NCBI RefSeq assembly: GCF_025263485.1
Contig: NZ_CP079863.1
Coordinates: 4,960,001 to 5,024,000, forward strand
DNA from: Mycobacterium sp. SMC-2
Lineage (GTDB): Bacteria; Actinomycetota; Actinomycetes; Mycobacteriales; Mycobacteriaceae
Length of the DNA stretch: 64,000 bases
Reading direction: 5' to 3'
Below are positions 52,971 to 64,000 of this stretch, piece by piece. The translations under genes were made by a program, and so were the position numbers. Position 1 is the stretch's first letter. Every line of letters begins with the position of its first letter. The notes under the pieces are model-generated. The model did not search any database. It had not been told where the DNA came from and saw only the letters and a program-made list of their open reading frames with translations.

Positions 52971-53110
52971 GTAGCGCTCCTCGAGCGGGATGAGCCCGCG
53001 CGGACCCGCACGGGCATGTCGGCGGGAACTGCGACACCAGGACCGGGGCCGGTCCTTCCGTTGTGATGACGGGAGGTGCCGCCCTGGCAGCAGAGCATGA
53101 CGCTGACCAT
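52967..53110 (-). CDS. Candidate PhoAT, small protein coupled to phoH2
   Basis: 47 residues, [20 protein letters not shown] to SRSRSAT, ending with TGA that overlaps the phoH2 GTG (GTGA). The position and overlap fit PhoAT, the small gene known upstream of mycobacterial phoH2. The start is uncertain because no good ribosome site is visible, and the frame extends further upstream. The sequence itself has no recognisable domain. Confidence 0.45.
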   Translation of the reverse strand: MVSVMLCCQGGTSRHHNGRTGPGPGVAVPADMPVRVRAGSSRSRSAT

Positions 53111-53187
53111 CGGGATCGACGCTACTCTCGTCGCCGCTTCGCGGCAGCGCAGGCGCGCCGACGACGAGCGCCGGGCGCGAAGATCGG

Positions 53188-54015
53188 CTAGCCGATGACG
53201 AACGGCTTGAGGGCGGGCTCGTCGGCCACACCCCATGCGGTGATGCGATCCGAGATCGCCTGCCGCAGCTGCTGTTCGTCGAAGATGCCCGCCGCGGCGA
53301 CGTTGCGCAGCTTGTCGCGATAGGGCTCGATGTCAGCGCCGGGCACTTGCAGGTCAGCCGCGCGGGCGGCGATCGCCGCGATGGTCTCGTCGCGGGTGTA
53401 GGAGAGGCAGCGCTCGACGAGGTTGGAGAAGAAGAGTTCGTGCCGCCGCTCGTCGCGCGCGATCCGGTCGATGAGCCCGGCCAGGATGGGCTCCTCGAGC
53501 TTCGCCGCCAGGTTCTCGCAGAAGACGGCGTACGTGCGCTCGCTGAACGCCATGTACACCAGGGTTTCCACCTGCGTGTACGTGTCCGCGCGGTAGCCCT
53601 TCATGACGTGCTGGACCCGGGCCTCCTCGTTGGCGGTCGGGTCGACCTCGCGGGTCACCACGAGGTACTCGCGCAGCGCGATGGCGTGCAGGTGCTCCTC
53701 CGCGGTCCACCGGCCCAGCCAGCGGCCCCACCAGTCTTCGAGGATGAAGTGCTCTACCAGTTCACGGTGATGCCCGGCGAGGTTGTCCTTGAGCAGCAGC
53801 AGGATCTCGCAGGCGTCCGTGTACGGCCGGGGCAGCGTCGCGTCGGACGGGTCCCAGTCCCGTCCGCCGAGGAACGCGAAGTTCTCGCCGCGGTCGAACG
53901 GCACGTAGTCGTGAGCGAACCAAAGTTCCTCGGTGTTGAGGTGGCGGTCCATGTTGGCCTCGCACACCGGCTCGAGTTCCAGGGTCAGCGCGTTAGCTAC
54001 AGGTTTCTGTGCCAT
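53188..54015 (-). CDS. desA2: Acyl-[acyl-carrier-protein] desaturase DesA2
   Basis: 275 residues from ATG 54015. It is a ferritin-like di-iron protein, with [20 protein letters not shown] and a metal motif at [16 protein letters not shown] (ExxH). A second pair is in [19 protein letters not shown] (ExxH). Soluble stearoyl-ACP-desaturase-like proteins put double bonds into long acyl chains for mycolic acid or related lipids; DesA2 is reported as essential in mycobacteria. Between phoH2 and glyA, as in M. tuberculosis. Confidence 0.93.
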   Translation of the reverse strand: MAQKPVANALTLELEPVCEANMDRHLNTEELWFAHDYVPFDRGENFAFLGGRDWDPSDATLPRPYTDACEILLLLKDNLAGHHRELVEHFILEDWWGRWLGRWTAEEHLHAIALREYLVVTREVDPTANEEARVQHVMKGYRADTYTQVETLVYMAFSERTYAVFCENLAAKLEEPILAGLIDRIARDERRHELFFSNLVERCLSYTRDETIAAIAARAADLQVPGADIEPYRDKLRNVAAAGIFDEQQLRQAISDRITAWGVADEPALKPFVIG

Positions 54016-54049
54016 GCGGTTACTGTAACCCGCGTACACAGGTTCGTGA

Positions 54050-56434
<2,385 letters not shown>

Positions 56435-56450
56435 GCAGCGAACGCGGCGG

Positions 56451-56876
56451 TCACGCCGCCGGTAGACGACGCAGCCCCAGGTACTGCAGTCCGGCGAACG
56501 CCGCGGTGTACACGCCGGCGGCCAGCATGGCGGCAATCCCGGTCGCGGACAACGGCAGCGCTTCGGCGGCCACGATCGCGCCCAGCGTGAAGACCACATT
56601 GGCCACGACGACACCGGTTCCCACGCGGCGCAGGTTCGGCGCCGCCGCTAGAAGGAACACGACCAATCCGCCGAGCACGAAGAAGGCGCCGAGGCCGTAC
56701 TCCTGCAGCGACGTCAGGCCCGTCAGCGACGCAAGCGGGTCGGCGAAAACGGCGATGGCCAAACCGCACAGGCCCGTCAACGTGGCGTCGGCGCGCATGG
56801 CGAACCGCAACAGCGAGTCGGTCGCGTCGTACAGGGGTCGGGTTGCCAGACCGGATGCGCCAGATGCATACGTCAT
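56451..56876 (-). CDS. Small four-helix integral membrane protein
   Basis: 141 residues. The N-terminal region LLRFAMRADATLTGLCGLAI leads into four hydrophobic segments, including EYGLGAFFVLGGLVVFLLAA, GTGVVVANVVFTLGAIVAAE and ATGIAAMLAAGVYTAAFAGL. No catalytic motif. Similar predicted membrane proteins of unknown function are common in mycobacteria. The 195 bases upstream, to the next gene, hold nothing recognisable. Confidence 0.72.
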   Translation of the reverse strand: MTYASGASGLATRPLYDATDSLLRFAMRADATLTGLCGLAIAVFADPLASLTGLTSLQEYGLGAFFVLGGLVVFLLAAAPNLRRVGTGVVVANVVFTLGAIVAAEALPLSATGIAAMLAAGVYTAAFAGLQYLGLRRLPAA

Positions 56877-57071
56877 GTGATTACTCCTCGCGTCGGCGAA
56901 TTGGGTCGAACATCAGCGTGCCTCCGGCGCACTGCCATATCGACTCGTGGCACTGCCAACCACTGCCACGGATAAAAAGACCAGCGGGTTCGCTCGGCTA
57001 TTCCCGTTTGCGGGTCCGAATCTCGATTGTTATTCGACAGACGCCAGTCTGGTGTTCAGGCGTCCCAGCAG

Positions 57072-58457
57072 TCACAGATTCCGGGCTAGTCGCTGGGCCA
57101 CCGGGACCCGCCCGCGCAGATCGGCGGCGATCAGCCGGGCGGCGGCGTTCTGCCAGTTGTGCAGCGAGCGCTGCGGCACCTCGGTGACCAACCACTGCCA
57201 GGCCCGGCGGGCGGTCGGATCCAATCCGGCGGCGGTGGCGTTCTGCGCGTAGGCGCGCACGCCGACAACGTAGGGGAAATACAGCGAGTTGTAGTGGCGC
57301 CATTGCTCGGTGGTGCCGAAATCGCCGGCGTCGCGGGGTTTGAGCCGCCCGATGGCTTCGGCGAGAACCGCCTTGAGTTCGTTGGCCCGCTCCAGCGGGT
57401 GGTCGGGTGCGCCCCGGGCGGCGAGCCGCTCGTCGATGACGGGCAGGGCGGTCAACGGGCTGGCGACCAGTTTGCTCAGGTCGGCGTAGTGCCCCAGGGC
57501 GCGGCGGGTGAGCCTGGTGAACGTGACGTCGTCGACGTGGCCAAGCGGGTCCACCGACCGCAACGGCAGCGCCGCGCCGGTGTTCCGCAGCGCCGCCCGA
57601 TCCTCCCGCAGCGCAGGCGATTTCGAGAATGCCAGCCGGTCGAGCACCCCGGCCAGCGGATCCGCGAGCACCTGCACGGCGATCGCGACAGCCAGGCTGG
57701 TGAACAGCAGCACGGTTAGCGCGGTCTGCGCGGCGACGTCATCGCGGGTCAGCGCCAGCCCGATCAACGCCTGGCCGCCGAACAACACCGCCACCACCAC
57801 CGAACCGGCGAACGAGCGGAGCATGTCGGCGCGCAATGCCTGGCCCTCGTCGAACGCGTCCCACAGTGCGACGGCGATGCCGAGCGAGAGGACGTCGAGA
57901 CTCGTCGACGCGAGCGCCACCCAGCTGGGCACCAGGCCCAGCGGAATGATCAGGATGGCATTGCCCAGCGCGAAGAACAGGGTGGCGACGACGGCGAGCC
58001 CGACGGCCGACCGCGGCCGGCGCGGCTGCCGCAACGCCACGGCCATCGCGCCGAAGGTAGATACCGAGATCACTGCGAACATCACCCAGTGGCCCGCCCG
58101 CAGCGGCCCATCGACGCTGCCGGCCAGCATCGCCCCGAACAGAGTCAGCGCCGCGACCCCCGCCACCAGCAACACCTCGCGGGTGCGCGCCCTGGAGCCG
58201 TCGCCGGGCCGGGACAGTTCGAGGAGCACCGCGAACCACGCGATGCCGGGGATGGTCACCAGGTAGATCTCAACGCGACTGAGCAGCTGCGCGTACGCGG
58301 GGCTGGCGGTCCGCACGGCATCCAGCCCCACCACGAAGGCGAAGCCGCACAGCCCGATCGCCGCCAGCACCAGCACCGGCTTCCGCGGATCGCGGGCCAG
58401 CAGGTACAACCCGAGCCACCCGCTCAGCGTGAACACCACCGCCGACAGCGCAGCCAT
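57072..58457 (-). CDS. Multi-pass membrane protein with soluble C-terminal domain
   Basis: 461 residues. About eight membrane segments fill the first 280 residues (for example VLVLAAIGLCGFAFVVGLDA, SRVEIYLVTIPGIAWFAVLL, VLLVAGVAALTLFGAMLAGS, SAVGLAVVATLFFALGNAIL, FAGSVVVAVLFGGQALIGLA). A cytosolic part of about 180 residues follows with FTRLTRRALGHYADLSKLVA and EQWRHYNSLYFPYVVGVRAY. The N-terminus is reminiscent of 7TM sensor modules, but no kinase, cyclase or HAMP domain is attached. Function unknown. Confidence 0.7.
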   Translation of the reverse strand: MAALSAVVFTLSGWLGLYLLARDPRKPVLVLAAIGLCGFAFVVGLDAVRTASPAYAQLLSRVEIYLVTIPGIAWFAVLLELSRPGDGSRARTREVLLVAGVAALTLFGAMLAGSVDGPLRAGHWVMFAVISVSTFGAMAVALRQPRRPRSAVGLAVVATLFFALGNAILIIPLGLVPSWVALASTSLDVLSLGIAVALWDAFDEGQALRADMLRSFAGSVVVAVLFGGQALIGLALTRDDVAAQTALTVLLFTSLAVAIAVQVLADPLAGVLDRLAFSKSPALREDRAALRNTGAALPLRSVDPLGHVDDVTFTRLTRRALGHYADLSKLVASPLTALPVIDERLAARGAPDHPLERANELKAVLAEAIGRLKPRDAGDFGTTEQWRHYNSLYFPYVVGVRAYAQNATAAGLDPTARRAWQWLVTEVPQRSLHNWQNAAARLIAADLRGRVPVAQRLARNL

Positions 58458-58542
58458 GCACCTAGTTTGTCACTTCCCCGCTTCGTGCCGACCCGTCCCC
58501 CGCAAGCGGGAGGTAGCCCCAGCGCCCGGCTACGCCGCGCCG

Positions 58543-59331
58543 CTACTTGCCGTACCTGCGGTGCCGCTGGCTGTAGTCACGCAGCGCGCGTAGGAAATCG
58601 ACCCGGCGGAACGCGGGCCAGTGCGCCTCCGTGAACCACATCTCCGAATACGCGCTCTGCCACAGCAGGAAACCCGACAGGCGTTGCTCGCCCGACGTGC
58701 GGATGACCAGGTCGGGATCGGGTTGCCCAGAGGTGTAAAGGTTTTCGGAGATGGCGTCGACGGTGACCGCGTCGATGAGCTCCTCGGCGGACGCGCCGTT
58801 GGCGAGCTCCTTGCTCAGCAACGCCCGCACCGCGTCGACGATCTCGCGGCGGCCGCCGTAACCCACGGCGACGTTGACGTGGAACGGCGCCACGACGGGC
58901 GTCGACTCCACCGCGCCGCGCAGCCGCCGGGCCGGCTCCTCGCCGAGCAGTTCGAGATCGCCGACGGTGCGCACACTCCAGCGGTTGGCCGGCGCGCAGA
59001 TCTCTTCGACGACATCGGTGATGATCTCGATGAGTCCGGCCAGCTCGTCGGGGTCGCGTTGCAGATTCTCGGTGGACAGCAGGTACACCGTGGTCATTTC
59101 GATGCCGGCTTCCTGGCACCAGCGCAGCATCTCGGCGATCTTCAGCGCACCCATGCGGTAGCCGTAGCTGACGTCGGTGTAGCCGGCGTCGCGCGCCCAG
59201 CGCCGGTTGCCGTCGCACAGGACGGCGATGTGGCGGGGCAGATGGGATTTGGAGGAGGCCAGGCCCTGCCGCAGCCGCAGCTCGTAGACGCGATACAGCG
59301 GCTCTTTGAGACGCGGCGGGATAATTTCCAC
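58543..59331 (-). CDS. (2Z,6E)-farnesyl diphosphate synthase (short-chain cis-prenyltransferase)
   Basis: 262 residues. HIAVLCDGNRRWARDAGYTD contains the catalytic Asp and phosphate-binding residues; MTTVYLLSTENLQRDPDEL and the C-terminal VIRTSGEQRLSGFLLWQSAY follow, as in undecaprenyl-diphosphate-synthase-type enzymes. The M. tuberculosis orthologue (Rv1086) adds one IPP to geranyl diphosphate to make omega,E,Z-farnesyl diphosphate, the primer for decaprenyl phosphate. Synteny next to the hemolysin-III gene supports that orthology rather than the longer-chain UppS. Confidence 0.92.
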   Translation of the reverse strand: MEIIPPRLKEPLYRVYELRLRQGLASSKSHLPRHIAVLCDGNRRWARDAGYTDVSYGYRMGALKIAEMLRWCQEAGIEMTTVYLLSTENLQRDPDELAGLIEIITDVVEEICAPANRWSVRTVGDLELLGEEPARRLRGAVESTPVVAPFHVNVAVGYGGRREIVDAVRALLSKELANGASAEELIDAVTVDAISENLYTSGQPDPDLVIRTSGEQRLSGFLLWQSAYSEMWFTEAHWPAFRRVDFLRALRDYSQRHRRYGK

Positions 59332-59485
59332 GGAGATTCAGCCTACTGTGAGTTACACCAAATGCCCCCTGCGATTCCGGCGATGTCACCGCGAACGGAG
59401 ACCATGCCGTGACGGTTCCCGATTAATGTTGGTGTGAAGCAGCCACTGGCAATTCCCCGACCTGCAAGACGAGGCCACAGGAGAC

Positions 59486-60244
59486 ATGAGCAGCCAGACG
59501 AGCACGTCCGCCAATTCCGAGGCCATCACCCCCGGCAACACCGTCGAACAGCTTGTCGAGGGGACCGCCCATGCGCTGGCCAAGCCGCGCATGCGCGGCT
59601 GGATCCACTTCATCTCCGCGTGGCTGGCGATCATCACCGGCGCGACGCTGGTGTCGGTGTCGTGGGCGGCCTCCTCGCCGCGCGCCGGTCATTCAACGCT
59701 GGTCTATGCGGCGGCCACGGTGGCGATGTTCGCCGTCAGCGCCACCTATCACCGGGTGCAGTGGGCGTCGGAGGCGGCGCGAAATCGCATGAAGCGGCTC
59801 GATCACTCGATGATCTTCGTGTTCATCGCCGGCAGCTACACGCCGTTCGCGCGCCTGGCCATGCCACAGCAGACCGGCGTGGAGGTGCTGTGGATCGTGT
59901 GGGGCGGCGCGTTGGCGGGCATCCTGCTGAAGGTGTGCTGGCCGTCGGCCCCGCGCTGGCTGGGTGTGCCGCTATACCTGCTGCTGGGGTGGGTGGCCGT
60001 GTGGTACTGCCCGACCATCCTGCACAAGGCCGGCGTGGCCGCAATGGTGCTGCTAGCCGTCGGCGGCGTGCTCTACAGCGCCGGCGGGATTTTCTACGGG
60101 CTCCGTTGGCCCGACCCGTGGCCCAGGACGTTCGGCTATCACGAGTTTTTCCACGCGTTCACCGCGGTCGCGGCGATCCTGCACTACATCGCGATGTGGT
60201 TCGCGGTGTTCTACGTCGGTGACCAGGCGTGGCTGGTGCACTGA
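59486..60244 (+). CDS. Hemolysin III / PAQR-family membrane protein
   Basis: 252 residues from ATG 59486 with AGGAG just upstream. Seven membrane segments. The conserved zinc-type residues of PAQR proteins are all present: Ser and His in [20 protein letters not shown], Asp in [19 protein letters not shown], and the HxxxH motif in [20 protein letters not shown]. Such proteins may be hydrolases acting on membrane lipids or amides. The name hemolysin is historical, and toxicity is not implied. Confidence 0.9.
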   Translation: MSSQTSTSANSEAITPGNTVEQLVEGTAHALAKPRMRGWIHFISAWLAIITGATLVSVSWAASSPRAGHSTLVYAAATVAMFAVSATYHRVQWASEAARNRMKRLDHSMIFVFIAGSYTPFARLAMPQQTGVEVLWIVWGGALAGILLKVCWPSAPRWLGVPLYLLLGWVAVWYCPTILHKAGVAAMVLLAVGGVLYSAGGIFYGLRWPDPWPRTFGYHEFFHAFTAVAAILHYIAMWFAVFYVGDQAWLVH

Positions 60245-60248
60245 GCGG

Positions 60249-60620
60249 CTAGGAGTGCGTGACGTCGGCCGCTGACCAGTAGGCCTTCATGTGGGCGACC
60301 TTGCCGTCCTCGTCGAACGCCATCACGTCGATCGGCTCGATCACCATCCGGTGTTCCCCCGCGACGATCGTGAGGCGGAAATGGAAGGCCGCCTCGTTGC
60401 CGGCGACCCGCAGCGTCACCAGCTCGCATTCGCGCTGCCCATTGTCGAGCGCCGAGTAGAAGCGGTGGATCGCCTGGCGGCCGATGTGCACCTCACCGCC
60501 GACGGGATCCTCGACGGTGGCGTCATCGGCGTACAGCTCGACCAACTCGTCGGAGCCGCCCTTGGCGACCAGTTCGATGTAACGGTTGACCGTGTCGGTG
60601 ATGTGTTCAGCGCTCGGCAT
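60249..60620 (-). CDS. Delta5-3-ketosteroid isomerase
   Basis: 123 residues. It aligns by eye along its length with the ketosteroid isomerase of Comamonas testosteroni. The three catalytic residues are at matching positions: Tyr14 in ITDTVNRYIELV, Asp38 in YADDATVEDPVGGEVHIG, and Asp98 (Asp99 there) in MVIEPIDVMAFDEDGKV. The enzyme moves the 5,6 double bond of 3-oxo-5-ene steroids to 4,5. This is the step after 3beta-hydroxysteroid oxidation, which the hsd product in this window could supply. The wider family is the SnoaL/NTF2 fold, but the kept triad supports true isomerase activity. Confidence 0.85.
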   Translation of the reverse strand: MPSAEHITDTVNRYIELVAKGGSDELVELYADDATVEDPVGGEVHIGRQAIHRFYSALDNGQRECELVTLRVAGNEAAFHFRLTIVAGEHRMVIEPIDVMAFDEDGKVAHMKAYWSAADVTHS

Positions 60621-60631
60621 GAAACGTCACG

Positions 60632-62630
<1,999 letters not shown>

Positions 62631-62644
<14 letters not shown>

Positions 62645-62939
62645 CGCCGGGTCCCGGTGGCCGCTGCGGTCCGTTCCCCTGGCCCGGCGAGTTTCCGTCG
62701 GCCTCGTCGACCGCGTCGGTGCCCTCGTCGGCGGCCTGATCGGGCTCGGGGTGCTTGGGGTCGAACGACTCGGGCACCTTCTTCAGCTGCCGGTTCATCG
62801 ATCGCAGCAGCAACAGCGTGGCGATCAACAGCAGCACGACGATCAGCAGCGCGATCGGGCTGGCCTTGCCGAAGTCGGGCCCGGTGTGCTGCGGCGTGCC
62901 GTCGGCCAACGCACTCGCCATCAGATAGAGGTGGTTCAC
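62631..62939 (-). CDS. Small single-pass membrane protein (Rv1083-like)
   Basis: 102 residues. A short outer N-terminus is followed by the membrane segment [20 protein letters not shown] and an acidic Pro/Gly-rich tail ([20 protein letters not shown]). It overlaps mca by four bases and the DUF255 gene by 14, so the three are translated in series. Function unknown; a partner role to Mca has been assumed only from position. Confidence 0.82.
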
Positions 62940-63808
62940 CCGTCACCCTCGATTCCGACGAACAGGTCCTCCTCGGGAAGCCGGACGGGGACCCGCGAAC
63001 GCGCCAGCTCGAACTCCTCCGTCGGCCACAGCCGCTGCTGCCATTCGATGGGGGCGGCGAAGAAATCGTGGTCCGGGTCGATCTGGGTGGTATGCGCCCG
63101 CAGCGCGTCGTCGCGTTGGCTGAAATACGCCGAGCACTCGACGCGCGTCGTCACCCGGGACTCGAACGGATCGTGCGAAGCGTCCCAATGCTCGAGCCAC
63201 TTCTTGAACGGCGGTTCGTGACCGTGTTTGAGAGCCTCGTCGTGCAGCAACTGCATCCGAGCCCGCAGGAAACCGTGGATGTAGTAGAGCTTGGACACCG
63301 TCCACGGCTCGCCCGCGTCCGGGAACCGCCGATAGTCTCCGGCGGCCTCGAAGGCGCCGACCGAAACCTGGTGACAGCGAATGTGATCCGGATGCGGGTA
63401 GCCGCCGTTCTCGTCGTACGTGGTGATCACGTGGGGGCGAAACTCGCGGACCACGCGCACCAGGGACTCGACCGACTCCTCCAGCGGCACCAGCGCGAAG
63501 CACCCTTCGGGCAACGGGGGCGGCGGGTCCCCTTGGGGCAGCCCGGAGTCGACGAAGCCCAGCCAAGTGTGCTCGACACCGAGGATCTCGGCGGCCTTCG
63601 CCATCTCGTCGCGGCGGATCTCGGCGATGTGGCCGTGCACCTCCGGCAGATCCATCGCCGGGTTGAGAATTTCGCCGCGCTCGCCGCCGGTCAGCGTCAC
63701 CACCAGCACCCGGTGGCCCTCGTCGGCGTAGCGGGCGAGGGTGGCCGCGCCCTTGCTGGACTCGTCGTCGGGGTGGGCGTGCACCGCCATCAACCGCAGT
63801 TCGCTCAC
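62936..63808 (-). CDS. mca: Mycothiol S-conjugate amidase
   Basis: 290 residues. The zinc motif is [20 protein letters not shown] with a second metal-binding His in [45 protein letters not shown] and [11 protein letters not shown] complete the LmbE/MshB-type deacetylase fold. Mca cleaves the amide of mycothiol S-conjugates to release mercapturic acids for export, a detoxification route specific to actinobacteria. Divergent from the DUF4307 gene. Confidence 0.96.
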   Translation of the reverse strand: MSELRLMAVHAHPDDESSKGAATLARYADEGHRVLVVTLTGGERGEILNPAMDLPEVHGHIAEIRRDEMAKAAEILGVEHTWLGFVDSGLPQGDPPPPLPEGCFALVPLEESVESLVRVVREFRPHVITTYDENGGYPHPDHIRCHQVSVGAFEAAGDYRRFPDAGEPWTVSKLYYIHGFLRARMQLLHDEALKHGHEPPFKKWLEHWDASHDPFESRVTTRVECSAYFSQRDDALRAHTTQIDPDHDFFAAPIEWQQRLWPTEEFELARSRVPVRLPEEDLFVGIEGDG

Positions 63809-63922
63809 GTGCCCCCTTGTCGGTTCACTGGTCGCGGGTTACGAACCTATAATTCCAGTTCTTCAGATCGTTGCATGCTGCCGGCCGGTGTCCGGCAGCC
63901 GACCGTTCAGGCATACCCAGGC

Positions 63923-64000
63923 ATGACCGAGACTTTCCCTTCCCCGCCGCGGGCCCGCTACGGGCGGACCGGGCGCCCGCGGGTGCCGCGGCGCTGGGTG
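63923..64000 (+). CDS. DUF4307 membrane protein, N-terminus only
   Basis: 26 residues are visible from ATG 63923, MTETFPSPPRARYGRTGRPR then VPRRWV, running off the right edge. This start, with Arg/Pro-rich residues before a membrane segment, and the position divergent from mca, match the conserved membrane protein Rv1081c of the DUF4307 family. Only the N-terminal tail is seen, so the membrane part is inferred. Confidence 0.7.
   Translation, partial: MTETFPSPPRARYGRTGRPRVPRRWV

Noticed and set aside
58496..58512. CCCGC-AA-GCGGG hairpin after the Z-FPP synthase gene as a terminator
   Set aside because: The loop is only two bases and the stem short; not strong enough to call.

Overview
The window is a GC-rich actinobacterial chromosome segment from a slow-growing Mycobacterium, most likely of the M. 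avium complex. Three things support this. The order metE / ppdK / ephC / bpoB / gnd2 / zwf / ychF / ispH / xseAB / hsd / glpX / fum / phoH2 / desA2 / glyA / coaA / Z-FPP synthase / mca follows, as I remember it, the Rv1133c-Rv1082 stretch of M. tuberculosis. KstR-type operators and mycothiol biology are present. There is also an intact adenylyl cyclase at 28862-29686 that I recognise as the M. avium enzyme whose M. tuberculosis counterpart is a pseudogene. No rRNA, tRNA or CRISPR was seen.

Region 1 (1-9.8 kb) is the accessory part. It holds a substrate-binding protein of a branched-chain-amino-acid-type ABC transporter, a CbbQ/NorQ-type AAA+ ATPase with a VWA partner, two SDRs, a tandem pair of acyl-CoA dehydrogenases, a nitroreductase-fold protein and a regulator made of two fused TetR units. 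Five copies of one 17-bp imperfect palindrome lie in front of the transcription units, including the regulator's own gene. I read this as a single self-contained regulon for uptake and oxidation of an unknown acyl or aromatic-type substrate. The target of the AAA+/VWA pair is not visible here.

Region 2 (9.8-14.4 kb) has an NAD(P)-binding gene split by a 1086-bp IS481-family element. The element is flanked by a 6-bp GCTAGC duplication, and its transposase stop codon lies in the duplicated target. A cobalamin riboswitch then leads into metE, which is closed by a perfect 22-bp inverted repeat.

Region 3 (14.4-34.4 kb) is a patchwork of metabolism: a KstR-boxed DUF3556 membrane protein, prpD without prpC, amine oxidase, DoxX, a short pyruvate-phosphate-dikinase-like protein with a winged-helix-like partner, a WS/DGAT-like acyltransferase, EphC, BpoB, the zwf-gnd pair, adenylyl cyclase, an SDR/CMD/YiiX-like operon, an NlpC/P60 protein with Pro-rich repeats, and a frameshifted charged-repeat gene.

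Region 4 (34.5-64 kb) is conserved core: ychF, ispH, xseAB, KstR-boxed 3beta-hydroxysteroid dehydrogenase, glpX-fum, a cyclase/deacetylase pair, phoH2 with a candidate phoAT, desA2, glyA, coaA, Z-FPP synthase, a hemolysin-III/PAQR protein, a ketosteroid isomerase with all catalytic residues, a DUF255 thioredoxin-like protein and mca. Steroid handling recurs in the window through hsd, the isomerase and two KstR sites.
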